Source: Flavobacteriaceae bacterium
GTDB taxonomy: Bacteria; Bacteroidota; Bacteroidia; Flavobacteriales; Flavobacteriaceae
Assembly: GCA_947456955.1 (NCBI GenBank)
Contig: CANGTQ010000019.1
Location: 1 to 35,407 of the forward strand
Reading direction: 5' to 3'
Length of the DNA: 35,407 nt
Within the stretch, counting starts at the first letter, position 1, and every line of letters begins with the position of its first letter. This document shows positions 7,394 to 17,360 of this stretch, in pieces. Made by a program: the position numbers and the translations under genes. The notes under the pieces were generated by a model, which was not told where the DNA came from, made no database searches, and saw only the letters and a list, made by a program, of their open reading frames with translations.

Positions 7394-8386
7394 ATGAAAA
7401 AATTTACAAGAATTATCGGAATCGCATTTTTAGCAGTAAGTGTATTATCATGTAGTGATGATAATGAAAGTCAGCCAACCATTGTAGATATTGCATCAAG
7501 CAATGCAGATTTTTCAACATTAGTAAGAGCTTTAGAGCGAACTGATTTAGTTGAAACTTTAGACGGTTCAGGACAATTTACTGTATTTGCACCAACGAAC
7601 GAAGCGTTTAATACATTTTTTGCTTCTCTAGGTCCTGGAGTGACTGTAGAAAATGTAGATGCTGTAGTACTTAAAAGTATCCTATTAAACCATGTTATTG
7701 GAAGTGAAATAAAAAGCGGTGCTTTACCAGCTGCTACTTACGCCTCTACTTTATCACCTTTCAATACTTCTGTAAATGCACCAACTATTAGTATGTTTGT
7801 TCAAAAATCAGGAAGTGTAGTAACAATAAATGGTGGATCAGCAAATGGTGGAGCTACAGTAACCTCCGCAGATTTAGATGCTAGTAATGGCGTAATTCAT
7901 GTTGTAGGTAATGTTATCGCTATTCCAACAATAGTTAATCACGTAATTGCAAATCCTGATTTTGATACATTACAAGCAGTTGTTACAAGTACTAGCGGTG
8001 CTTTTGGAGATCAAAGCGGTGTTTTAAATGCTTTAGTTGGTCTAACGGCAGCTGCTCCTGCAACCCTTTTTGCTCCTAATAATACTGCATTTACAAATGC
8101 AACAACAGGAACTGGGTTTGCAGTTGGCGCTAATGCTGCTCAAGTATCAACAGTTTTACAATATCATGTTACTACAGCTGGAAATGTTCGTGCAAATCAA
8201 CTTACAAATAATCAAGTTGTACCAATGTTTACAAGTCCTGTTCAAAATGTAACCGTGATTCTAGGAACAGGAACTGTAGATATCCGTGATACTGCAACTA
8301 ACTTATCAAGAGTATTCCAAGCTGATATTCAAGCATCAAATGGAGTAATCCACGGTGTAAATAGAGTATTACAGCCTGCATTATAA
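7394..8386 (+). CDS. Two-domain fasciclin (FAS1) lipoprotein
   Basis: 330 residues. A lipoprotein signal ends at C20 (VSVLSC followed by SDDN). Two FAS1 domains are seen at about 28-178 (H1 box FTVFAPTNEAF, H2 box NGVIHVVGNVIAIP) and 180-329 (H1-like TLFAPNNTAF, YH at 257-258, H2-like NGVIHGVNRVLQP). Probably an envelope-anchored adhesion or matrix protein; substrate unknown. The last domain ends like the first fasciclin protein (SRVxxxDxxxSNGxIHxxxxVLxP), consistent with a shared origin. It is preceded by the TTAAACAAAA cluster, which the first gene lacks, so regulation probably differs. Confidence 0.93.
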   Translation: MKKFTRIIGIAFLAVSVLSCSDDNESQPTIVDIASSNADFSTLVRALERTDLVETLDGSGQFTVFAPTNEAFNTFFASLGPGVTVENVDAVVLKSILLNHVIGSEIKSGALPAATYASTLSPFNTSVNAPTISMFVQKSGSVVTINGGSANGGATVTSADLDASNGVIHVVGNVIAIPTIVNHVIANPDFDTLQAVVTSTSGAFGDQSGVLNALVGLTAAAPATLFAPNNTAFTNATTGTGFAVGANAAQVSTVLQYHVTTAGNVRANQLTNNQVVPMFTSPVQNVTVILGTGTVDIRDTATNLSRVFQADIQASNGVIHGVNRVLQPAL

Positions 8387-8407
8387 TTAACAGATTGCTA
8401 TGAAGAA

Positions 8408-8442
8408 GAAAAAGCGCAACTAGAACTAGTTGCGCTTTTTTT
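8408..8442 (+). terminator. Terminator of second fasciclin gene
   Basis: Perfect stem AGCGCAACTAG/CTAGTTGCGCT with an AA centre, preceded by A5 and followed by T7. As in the first fasciclin gene, the T tract runs into the stop codon of proC-derived sequence on the minus strand. Confidence 0.92.
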
Positions 8443-8859
8443 ATGATCCTAATTCTAAAGCCCTATTACTAGCCGCTTTTATAGATTCAATAATAGTTTT
8501 TTTAACATACATTTTTAAAAAACCTTAACGCATTTCAGTCGTTCCGCCTTTGGATGCTAATTTGGCAATCCATTCTTCGTTAAATAATGAATAACTATTT
8601 TGTATGGCTACTGAGCCCATGAAAGTTTGGTTAAATAACAACTCAGCTTGCGATTCATTAAATCCTAAATCGACTGCTGCTTTTATCATAGATTACATAA
8701 AAAAAAATATTCTCCGCTTCCTGAAATGGCAGTCTTTTAATAAGGTTTTATTGACTGAACAAAAACACTAAAATCTTGTGGTTTGATAAATCGGGAACTG
8801 ATAAAACTATTGGCATACGTTTTACCTATATTTACGTTACCAATTATTAGTAATTACAT
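8441..8859 (-). pseudogene. proC: proC (pyrroline-5-carboxylate reductase) pseudogene with internal deletions
   Basis: About 419 bp on the minus strand carry pieces of ProC in the right order. The N-terminal nucleotide-binding part is IIGNVNIGKTYANSFISSRF. Next come KPQDFSVFVQSIKPY, then TAISGSG, then IKAAVDLGFNESQAELLFNQ with the SKGGTTE signature, and last VKKTIIESIKAASNRALELG. The start ATG is followed at once by TAA. A stop follows SIKPY, another lies after EYFFLCNL with a frameshift, and another follows GGTTEMR. Intact ProC is about 260-275 aa, so roughly half is missing, including most of the region between the first two blocks. The enzyme makes proline from pyrroline-5-carboxylate; this copy cannot. 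A functional proC is expected elsewhere in the genome. Confidence 0.85.
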
Positions 8860-8873
8860 GGCTTTCAAAATTA

Positions 8874-8911
8874 AAAACGCTGTTTAAAGATTGGTCTTTA
8901 AACAGCGTTTT
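8874..8911 (-). terminator. Terminator of yidC
   Basis: A 17-bp perfect stem AAAACGCTGTTTAAAGA/TCTTTAAACAGCGTTTT around the loop TTGG. On the minus strand it ends in a T-rich run. It begins 19 bp after the yidC stop codon. Confidence 0.88.
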
Positions 8912-8930
8912 CAAATGTATTATAAAAATA

Positions 8931-10826
8931 TTATTTTTTGTTTTTCAATTGCTTTTGGGCTTCAGCTTGTTCCATCATTTCTCTCATTTTCTTTTGGAAC
9001 TTACTTTCCGTTTTTGGCTTGGATTTGTTTTCCTGAATTTGCGCATGAATCTTTTCGCTATCGATGAAATATTTTTTGATAACCAACATAATTCCAATGG
9101 TAATTAAATTGGAAATAAAGTTATACAAACTCAATCCGGATCCATAACTGTTGAAGAAAATTAACATCATTACCGGTGAAACATAAATCATTATTTTCAT
9201 GATTTTAGCCATATCAGGCATTCCGTCTTGTTGCGGCTGTGCCATTGCTTGATCGCCTGAAGTCATTTTCATATAAAAGAAAATCGCTATTGCTGCCAAG
9301 ATTGGAAACAAACTTACGTGGTCTCCATAAAGAGGAATATGGATAGGTAATTTGAATATTTCGTCAAATGAAGATAAATCGTCTGCCCAAAGAAAGCCTT
9401 TTTGTCGCAATTCAAATGCCGATGGGAAAAACTGAAAAGACGCATACATAAATGGAATCTGTATCAATGCAGGAATACAACCAGCCATTGGATTTACTCC
9501 AGCTTTATTGTAAAGTTTCATGGTTTCCTGTTGTTTTTTCATTGGATCTTTTTTAAATTTTTCTCCAATTTCAGTAATCTCAGGACGCAATACTTTCATC
9601 TTCGCTTGCGATAAGAATGATTTAAACGTAATAGGTGACATTGCAATTTTAATCAGAATTGTGAAAATAATGATTGCAATTCCCAATCCCATAAACGAAC
9701 TTAAAAATCCAAATAATGGGATGAAAATAAATTTGTTTATCCAACCAAAAACTCCCCAACCTAACGGAACAATTTTTTCAAGATTTCTATCGTAATTTTT
9801 TAGGGTATTATAATCCGTCGGTCCATAATACCAATTCATTTTATAGTCTAACTCACCATTAGTATAAGCTAATGGTATTGTTGCTTTATACTGTTTGGTG
9901 AAAATGGTATCTTTCTTTTCATCTTTAACTAAGTCATTCGAATACAATTTTGCATTTTGGAATGGTGTTTTAGTTGATAGTATGCTTGTAAAAAAATGTT
10001 GCTTGTAGGCAATAAAAGTTGCCTTTTCAGGGTTTTCTTCTTTATCATTTCCTTGTGCAACGTAATCGATTTTTTCATCTTCATACTCGAAATAAATTTC
10101 AGCGTAACGGTTTTCATAAGAAATACTTCTTTCGTTGCGATACGATTTCAAATCCCATTGCAAATCTATTGCCTTTGATGTATCTAAAATGGTATTTAGT
10201 CCACGAGTTTGTATATCAAAATCAACTAAATATTTGTTTGGCGCCAAAACATATTTGTATTCCAAATATTCATTTACACCGGCTTTCAACTTCATTGAAA
10301 GGATTTGGTTTTCCCCTACTTTGGTCAAGGTTGGTTCAAAAAACAAGTCTTTTGTATTTAAAACTCTGTTGTCCTTGGTTTGCAGTTGAAGATTGAAACT
10401 TGCGTTATTATCTTTAATCAATTCAACTAATTGCCCCGAATTTTTTTTGAATTTTTCAAACTTTTTCAAAATGGCTTCAACAACATAACCTCCTTTATTG
10501 GCTATTTTTAACCTTACAAATTCATTCTCTAAAGTGGTGAAATTTTCTTTAGCAGAAGGCAAAGTTGAAGAATAGGCAAAACTTCCTAATCTTCCTTGCA
10601 ATTGTTTTATTATAGCAGAATCTGTAACTGTAGAATCTGAAGCAATAACTACTTCATTTTTTGGTGCAGTTTGTTTTGCTTTTTGAATGCTGTCTTTGGT
10701 GATTCTTGCTTTTTCAAGTTGTTCATTTTGAGACGTTTTTTGGCCGTTGTACATCATCCACAAAATGATGATAAATATCAATCCAAAACCAATTATTGTA
10801 TTAAAATCAAATTTCTTTTCTTCCAT
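8931..10826 (-). CDS. yidC: Membrane protein insertase YidC
   Basis: 631 residues, the long Gram-negative form. An N-terminal transmembrane anchor lies at about 10-26, a large periplasmic domain at about 50-355, and the conserved C-terminal bundle of five membrane segments at about 360-600, with the cytoplasmic coiled-coil loop (FLSQAKMKVLRPEI to KKQQETMKLY) and NPMAGCIPALIQIPF. The tail is Lys-rich (about 605-631), as often in YidC. It inserts inner-membrane proteins alone or with the SecYEG translocon, whose SecY is also in this window. It follows pyrG by 39 bp, so the two are probably co-transcribed, and has its own strong terminator. Confidence 0.97.
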   Translation of the reverse strand: MEEKKFDFNTIIGFGLIFIIILWMMYNGQKTSQNEQLEKARITKDSIQKAKQTAPKNEVVIASDSTVTDSAIIKQLQGRLGSFAYSSTLPSAKENFTTLENEFVRLKIANKGGYVVEAILKKFEKFKKNSGQLVELIKDNNASFNLQLQTKDNRVLNTKDLFFEPTLTKVGENQILSMKLKAGVNEYLEYKYVLAPNKYLVDFDIQTRGLNTILDTSKAIDLQWDLKSYRNERSISYENRYAEIYFEYEDEKIDYVAQGNDKEENPEKATFIAYKQHFFTSILSTKTPFQNAKLYSNDLVKDEKKDTIFTKQYKATIPLAYTNGELDYKMNWYYGPTDYNTLKNYDRNLEKIVPLGWGVFGWINKFIFIPLFGFLSSFMGLGIAIIIFTILIKIAMSPITFKSFLSQAKMKVLRPEITEIGEKFKKDPMKKQQETMKLYNKAGVNPMAGCIPALIQIPFMYASFQFFPSAFELRQKGFLWADDLSSFDEIFKLPIHIPLYGDHVSLFPILAAIAIFFYMKMTSGDQAMAQPQQDGMPDMAKIMKIMIYVSPVMMLIFFNSYGSGLSLYNFISNLITIGIMLVIKKYFIDSEKIHAQIQENKSKPKTESKFQKKMREMMEQAEAQKQLKNKK

Positions 10827-10865
10827 AGTAATGCTGTCCCAAAGTTTCGGGATAATTTCGATCTG

Positions 10866-12533
<1,668 letters not shown>

Positions 12534-12634
12534 TTAATTTGAAGATTAGAGAATTTGAAGATTTGAAAATTATTATTTTTTCAAGATTGAAAGATGCACG
12601 CATTCCATCCTTAAATTTTCAAATTACTGCATTT

Positions 12635-12868
12635 TCAAATTGGTCTTGGATATTGTTTTTTTATATTCCGAACCAATTCTTCCAAGCCATTTAATTTGAG
12701 TTCGTAAACGAGTTGCATTTGCTCACCAAGCTGTCCTTTTGGAAAACCTTTTTGACTATACCAAACGACATAATACTCAGGCAAATCTATTAAATAATAG
12801 CCTTCATATTTGCCGAATGGCATTTTGGTGTGGGCAAGTTTTATAAGAAGTTGTTGATTTTTGTCCAA
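12635..12868 (-). CDS. DUF3820 family small protein
   Basis: 77 residues, no signal peptide. The core MPFGKYEGYYLIDLPEYYVVW with the KGFPKGQLG segment after it is characteristic of DUF3820, a small cytosolic family of unknown biochemical role that some databases label as a quorum-sensing-regulated virulence factor after a Pseudomonas member; that name should not be read as a function here. It lies 75 bp after the OsmC-like gene on the same strand and upstream of pyrG, so it may be the last gene of that unit. Confidence 0.8.
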   Translation of the reverse strand: MDKNQQLLIKLAHTKMPFGKYEGYYLIDLPEYYVVWYSQKGFPKGQLGEQMQLVYELKLNGLEELVRNIKKQYPRPI

Positions 12869-12943
12869 AGTCTAAAGTCTTAAAGCCGTTTGTGAAAAAT
12901 CAGAGGTCTTTGCAACTTTTGACTTTATAACATTTGACTAATG

Positions 12944-13348
12944 TTATTTCCAATTAAAAGTTATCTCTTTTTTTATATCGGGATGCAAACTATTGTAAAC
13001 CGGACATGTCATCGCAGCTCTTTCTAAAATAGTTTTGGTTTTAGAATCAGCTACAAGATTTAATTCAAAATGAATATGAATTTCTGAAATCCTTCTAGGT
13101 TCTGAAGCCATAACTTTAGTTACCTGAGCTGTGGTACCCTTCAATTCTATATCCATATCTCTAGCCTTAATAGCCATAATTGTAATCATGCAAGTTCCCA
13201 AGGAATTTACTACCATATCAGTTGGCGAGAAAGCTTCTCCTTTACCATGATTATCTGTTGGAGCATCAGTCAGAATTTCTGTTCCGGATTGCAAATGCAT
13301 AGATGAAGTTCTTAAATCACCTAAATATCTAATGATTGATGTTGTCAT
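12944..13348 (-). CDS. OsmC/Ohr family protein
   Basis: 134 residues. The two redox Cys of the family are present: C53 in SLGTCM and C115 in MTCPVYNSLHPDI. OsmC/Ohr proteins reduce organic hydroperoxides in the cytosol; this one has the general OsmC-like layout (GGEAFSPTDMVVNSLGTC-type helix), and its substrate cannot be told. Its ATG overlaps the stop of the LysM gene by one base (TAATG), so translation is probably coupled. Confidence 0.9.
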   Translation of the reverse strand: MTTSIIRYLGDLRTSSMHLQSGTEILTDAPTDNHGKGEAFSPTDMVVNSLGTCMITIMAIKARDMDIELKGTTAQVTKVMASEPRRISEIHIHFELNLVADSKTKTILERAAMTCPVYNSLHPDIKKEITFNWK

Positions 13349-15420
13349 TATAATGCTTCTTTTATGGTTAAATCGGTGTCGTAATACAAGATGTAGATTC
13401 CATTATTAGTATACCCATAAGTTGCATTTTGAACATAATCAAATTTATTTTCTATTTGTTCCGATGGAGGTGTCTGAATTGTTTCTTCAAAAGTATTGTC
13501 CTGAGATAATCGAAGTAGAGTGTCAAACGTTACATCAAAGCCACGAATGGCATACTGGTTGGGTATAATTTTATTAACTTTTTTATACTTAACATCAAAT
13601 TGATTGGCTTCATCTGATTCGTTTGGTCGGGAAAGTGATGGATATAAAAGTTTTAATTTGGTTAATCGTGTCAACGAAATTTCCTCAAAATCAAAAGTGT
13701 CGTTTTGTTCCAAAATTACCAGCTGCACTTGATAATCCTTTTGCGCAGCTAACATTGCATTAGTGGTGGCCAAAATCATCCCGGTACTCTCAGAAGCCAG
13801 CACTACATAATTGAGTTTGTCTTTCTGAAATAAGACTTTTAAACTATCGGCAACAAATGTTCCTTTTTCGCTCAAACCGGCAATTCTCACATTGGGTTGC
13901 ATTTCCTGAATGTACTGTTTTACACTTCCTTTCTTTGTGTCGACCACGGCAATAATATTGCCATTTTTAGCTTTCATAAAGTCAAAAATAGAGTTGCGCA
14001 AAAACTCTACTGAAGGCATAGATTGGTATAAATTAGTGTATTTTTTTCCTATTTCTTTTGACAAAGGAGAGATAACCGGAGTTTTTGTTGGTTCAAGAAG
14101 TTCGGCCAATTTCTCAACATTTGATTGATAAAATGGCCCAACAATAGCATCCATATTTTGAAGATTGTTTTGTTGCACCAAGGTGGCTACATTAGAAGAG
14201 TTTTTAGTTTCCTGCGAGTCTAAAATTTTAATATCAACATTCATCCCTAACACTTTGGCCGAGTCAATTGCCATCAAAACACCTGAATAGAAATCTAGAG
14301 TCAGATTCAAAAACTTATCTTTTTTTAATCTGGCTTGTGTAGAATTGATAGTATCGCTTTCAATTTTTGAGATATTAAAAGGCAAAAGTAATGCGAGTTG
14401 TTTCCTCGCATTAGTATTTATTGTTTTTAGTAAATTCCCTTGTTCCTTTTTTACGGGTTCTTTCCGCTGTCCTTTGGGCACACGAAGAATCATTCCTAGT
14501 TTAATTCCTCTTTTCAATTCGGAATTAAGTGAAATTAATTCTTGTTCCGAGATTCCATAATCATTGGCAATACTATAAATTGTATCATTTGGTTTAACCA
14601 CATATTCTTCTAAATATTTTTTAGTGCTTGTTTTTTCTGCTGTTGATTTTTCGGCAGCTGGCTTAGCTAAACTTGATTGCTCAGCCAATTCGCTTTCGCT
14701 AGTGCCGGCTGAGCCTCGGTTTGCAGTTTCTATAACAGCTTGGTTTATTACATTCCCGGAAACTACAAGTTTAAAACCAATTGGAAATTCGGAAACGATT
14801 TGAGGATTTAAGTGTTCTAATTCAAGTACAGTCATTCCATACTTTTTAGAAATTCCATATTTTGTTTCTTTAGGCTCAATTATATGATAAGTAGTTTTTC
14901 CTTCTAGTGTTGCTTTTACCACAGCAGGTTTTGATACTACCGGGGCAATTACTTTATTAATTTCTTCAGGTTTTGAAACAGCACCATTTTGTACGCTATA
15001 GGATTTGGGGATTTTGATATTTAGACCTATCTTCAAACCATTATTCAGTAAATCACCGTTTGCTGTTTTAAGCGCATCAATAGTAACCCCATATTGTTTT
15101 GAAATGCTATACAATGTTTCTTTGGATTGCACCAAATGTGAAATTGTATTATTATTTTGTGTTGTGTTTTGAGAGGAATTTATAACAACTACTGAAGCTG
15201 AAGTTGGGATTAATAAAACGCTATTCAGTTGAATTCCGTTTTGAGAATCTGGGTTTAAACTATAAATATCATAAGGTGTAACCTTATACTTTTGAGCTAT
15301 CATATTGATAGTTTCACCTTTGGCAACAGTATGTTTCGTATATTTTTCTTGTTTTGCAGATACTGTATAAACAAAGGAAAATATCGTTATAAATATTGAA
15401 AAAAGTACACGGTTTTTCAT
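13348..15420 (-). CDS. LysM-repeat protein with periplasmic-binding-protein-like domain
   Basis: 690 residues. A signal peptide covers about 1-22. Four LysM domains follow at about 29-73, 95-138, 178-220 and 272-316, each starting like HTVAKGETINMIAQKY; LysM binds peptidoglycan glycan strands. Residues about 340-690 resemble the type 1 periplasmic binding fold used by amino-acid ABC receptors and by LpoA-like cofactors (LALLLPFN, LDFYSGVLMAIDSA, AIVGPFYQSNVEKLAELL). No ABC transporter genes are adjacent, so a cell-wall role is more likely than uptake; this is inference. The linker between LysM 3 and 4 (about 235-254, NRGSAGTSESELAEQSSLAK) coincides with a dispersed repeat. Overlaps the OsmC-like gene by one base. 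Confidence 0.88.
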   Translation of the reverse strand: MKNRVLFSIFITIFSFVYTVSAKQEKYTKHTVAKGETINMIAQKYKVTPYDIYSLNPDSQNGIQLNSVLLIPTSASVVVINSSQNTTQNNNTISHLVQSKETLYSISKQYGVTIDALKTANGDLLNNGLKIGLNIKIPKSYSVQNGAVSKPEEINKVIAPVVSKPAVVKATLEGKTTYHIIEPKETKYGISKKYGMTVLELEHLNPQIVSEFPIGFKLVVSGNVINQAVIETANRGSAGTSESELAEQSSLAKPAAEKSTAEKTSTKKYLEEYVVKPNDTIYSIANDYGISEQELISLNSELKRGIKLGMILRVPKGQRKEPVKKEQGNLLKTINTNARKQLALLLPFNISKIESDTINSTQARLKKDKFLNLTLDFYSGVLMAIDSAKVLGMNVDIKILDSQETKNSSNVATLVQQNNLQNMDAIVGPFYQSNVEKLAELLEPTKTPVISPLSKEIGKKYTNLYQSMPSVEFLRNSIFDFMKAKNGNIIAVVDTKKGSVKQYIQEMQPNVRIAGLSEKGTFVADSLKVLFQKDKLNYVVLASESTGMILATTNAMLAAQKDYQVQLVILEQNDTFDFEEISLTRLTKLKLLYPSLSRPNESDEANQFDVKYKKVNKIIPNQYAIRGFDVTFDTLLRLSQDNTFEETIQTPPSEQIENKFDYVQNATYGYTNNGIYILYYDTDLTIKEAL
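14657..14722 (-). repeat. Dispersed repeat copy inside the LysM gene
   Basis: The core at 14676-14709 (plus strand attgctcagccaattcgctt and on) matches the intergenic copy at 24618-24649 at 27 of 32 positions by eye. It encodes the Ser/Ala/Glu-rich linker between LysM 3 and 4 and keeps the frame. Confidence 0.65.
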
Positions 15421-15515
15421 TTACGAATTGTTTATTTAACGTCTAAAGTTAACAAATCTTTTTAAACTCAATAAAATTTGCTGAATTTTTCATTAACTTT
15501 TTTAAGCTAAGAAAA

Positions 15516-17045
15516 CTATTCCCATTCTATAGTTGCTGGTGGTTTAGAACTAATATCATATACTACTCTATTTACACCTTTTACTTTATTAATAATTTCG
15601 TTAGAGATTTTCATCAAAAATTCATAAGGTAAATGAACCCAATCCGCCGTCATTCCGTCTGTTGATTCTACGGCACGAAGCGCAACAACCTTTTCATAGG
15701 TTCGCTCATCTCCCATCACTCCTACGCTATTAACTGGAAGTAAAATGGCTCCGGCTTGCCAAACTTTATCATACAAACCGTGTTCTTTTAATCCGTTAAT
15801 AAAAACGGCGTCAACTTCTTGCAAAATTCTAACTTTTTCAGGTGTTATTGCCCCTAAAATTCTAATAGACAATCCTGGTCCAGGAAATGGATGTCTGCCC
15901 AAAAGTTCAGGGTCGATACCCAATGTTTGCCCAACTCTTCGTACTTCGTCTTTAAATAACATTCGTAAAGGTTCAACAACTTGTAGCTTCATATAGTCCG
16001 GTAAACCGCCCACATTGTGATGAGATTTGATGGTAGCCGATGGCCCTTTTACCGAAACTGATTCAATCACATCGGGATAAATGGTGCCTTGTGCTAACCA
16101 TTTTACATCTTCAATTCTGTGAGCTTCTTCGTCAAAAACTTCTATGAATGCTTTTCCAATAGCTTTTCGTTTTGTTTCCGGATCTTCAACGCCATCTAAT
16201 GCACTCATAAATCTGGCCGAAGCATCGACTCCTTTTACATTTAAGCCCATGTCTTTGTATTGGTGCAAAACATTTTCGAATTCATTTTTACGAAGCAAAC
16301 CATTATTAACGAAAATGCAATAGAGATTTTTACCAATAGCTTTATGCAATAAAACTGCCGCAACAGTAGAATCTACTCCACCTGAAAGTCCAAGAACTAC
16401 TTTGTCATCTTTTACTTTTTCTTGTAATTCTTTGACGCAATCTTCTACAAAAGCATTTGGAGTAAAGTTTTGTGGAACGTTTGCAATCTTTACCAAAAAG
16501 TTCTCTAGAATTTGTTTTCCGTCAGTTGAATGATAGACTTCGGGATGAAACTGAATTGCATACGTTGTTTCGCCTTCGATTTTATACGCTGCGTTTTCAA
16601 CATCTTTGGTACTGGACAATTTCACACCATTGGTTGGTAAATGTTTGATAGTGTCACTGTGACTCATCCAAACTTGTGAATTGAGATTTACATTCTCAAA
16701 AAAAGTTTCACCTTCTTTGATATAAGATAAATTGGCTCTCCCATATTCTCTGATATTGGAAGCGGCTACTTCTCCACCTGAAAAATGGGCCAAATACTGG
16801 GCACCATAACAAATCGCGAGTAGCGGTAGTTTGCCCCGTATATTGGACAAATCGACTTGCAAAGCGTCTTCCGATCGAACAGAATAAGGACTTCCACCTA
16901 GGATAACTGCTTTGTAGGACGATAAATCAGTTGGGAAATGATTGAAAGGGAAGATTTCGCAGAATATGTTTAATTCCCGAACCCTTCTCGCAATAAGTTG
17001 TGTGTATTGCGAACCGAAGTCTAAAATAAGTACGTTGTGTTGCAT
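15516..17045 (-). CDS. guaA: GMP synthase (glutamine-hydrolysing)
   Basis: 509 residues. Converts XMP to GMP with ATP and glutamine. The N-terminal class I glutaminase has C79 ([12 protein letters not shown]) and H167/E169 (IQFHPE). The ATP-pyrophosphatase domain has the PP-loop LSGGVDST (220-227), and the C-terminal dimerisation domain ends [15 protein letters not shown] chose [13 protein letters not shown] at 17045 over the in-frame ATG at 17051: the former is the usual start, and a -7 box overlaps the upstream ATG. Divergent from the ABC module. Confidence 0.97.
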   Translation of the reverse strand: MQHNVLILDFGSQYTQLIARRVRELNIFCEIFPFNHFPTDLSSYKAVILGGSPYSVRSEDALQVDLSNIRGKLPLLAICYGAQYLAHFSGGEVAASNIREYGRANLSYIKEGETFFENVNLNSQVWMSHSDTIKHLPTNGVKLSSTKDVENAAYKIEGETTYAIQFHPEVYHSTDGKQILENFLVKIANVPQNFTPNAFVEDCVKELQEKVKDDKVVLGLSGGVDSTVAAVLLHKAIGKNLYCIFVNNGLLRKNEFENVLHQYKDMGLNVKGVDASARFMSALDGVEDPETKRKAIGKAFIEVFDEEAHRIEDVKWLAQGTIYPDVIESVSVKGPSATIKSHHNVGGLPDYMKLQVVEPLRMLFKDEVRRVGQTLGIDPELLGRHPFPGPGLSIRILGAITPEKVRILQEVDAVFINGLKEHGLYDKVWQAGAILLPVNSVGVMGDERTYEKVVALRAVESTDGMTADWVHLPYEFLMKISNEIINKVKGVNRVVYDISSKPPATIEWE

Positions 17046-17048
17046 GTG

Positions 17049-17056
17049 CAAAAGTA
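17049..17056 (-). promoter_or_regulatory. Candidate -7 box directly at the guaA start
   Basis: TACTTTTG on the minus strand matches TAnnTTTG and is followed by only CAC before the ATG at 17045. If it is the promoter, transcription would start at or next to the A of the ATG, giving a leaderless mRNA. No clear -33 box is seen. Confidence 0.4.
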
Positions 17057-17153
17057 GTATACCAATTTTAAATATGAAATTTTAATTTTAACAAAAACAC
17101 CTGAAAGTATAAAAACCTGTCAGATTTAGTAAATAAATTATAGTATTACAGAA

Positions 17154-17256
17154 TTACTTCCGTTTAAAAGTTTTTAATTCTCGAAAAATAAACTGTACAA
17201 CCTAACTTTTCTTCAACTCTTAATAACTGATTTCTTTTTGCCATAAAATAAGAAGA
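17154..17256 (-). pseudogene. eno: Decayed copy of the enolase C-terminus
   Basis: On the minus strand from 17244 the sequence reads MAKRNQLLRVEEKLGCTVYF, against [20 protein letters not shown] in the intact enolase (residues 402-421): 15 of 20 identical. After this an indel shifts frame, giving SRIKNF and a stop at 17164-17166, but the DNA still aligns to the true eno end (TTTAAACGGAAGTAA against TTTAAACAGAAGTAG), stop at 17154-17156. Beyond the stop, 17111-17127 (aaaaacctgtcagattt) matches one arm of the eno terminator; the other arm is missing. The homology fades around 17256. It lies between guaA and the ABC module, in the same orientation as the intact eno beyond the module. Confidence 0.85.
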
Positions 17257-17281
17257 ATCAACTTAAAAAGTTTTTTTTGTA

Positions 17282-17304
17282 TTGTTACAAAATAATTGTA
17301 ACAA
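17282..17304 (+). promoter_or_regulatory. Inverted repeat TTGTTACAA-n5-TTGTAACAA, candidate operator
   Basis: Perfect 9-bp arms at 17282-17290 and 17296-17304 with a 5-bp spacer, 56 bp upstream of the ABC ATPase ATG. The size and symmetry suit a dimeric repressor such as a TetR- or GntR-type protein, but no regulator gene lies nearby. There is no T tract on the + strand, so it is not a terminator. No good TAnnTTTG box is seen in the gap. Confidence 0.5.
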
Positions 17305-17360
17305 AACAATCTGGTTAAACGTCAAACGGATTCAAAATTAATATCTAACTAAATAATTCT

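Noticed and set aside
10019..10396. 125-codon + strand ORF across yidC
   Set aside because: Antisense shadow of a clear yidC frame; no recognisable motif.
12927..12947. Hairpin ATAACATT/AATGTTAT at the end of the OsmC-like gene as terminator
   Set aside because: It overlaps the stop codon and has no T tract on the minus strand.
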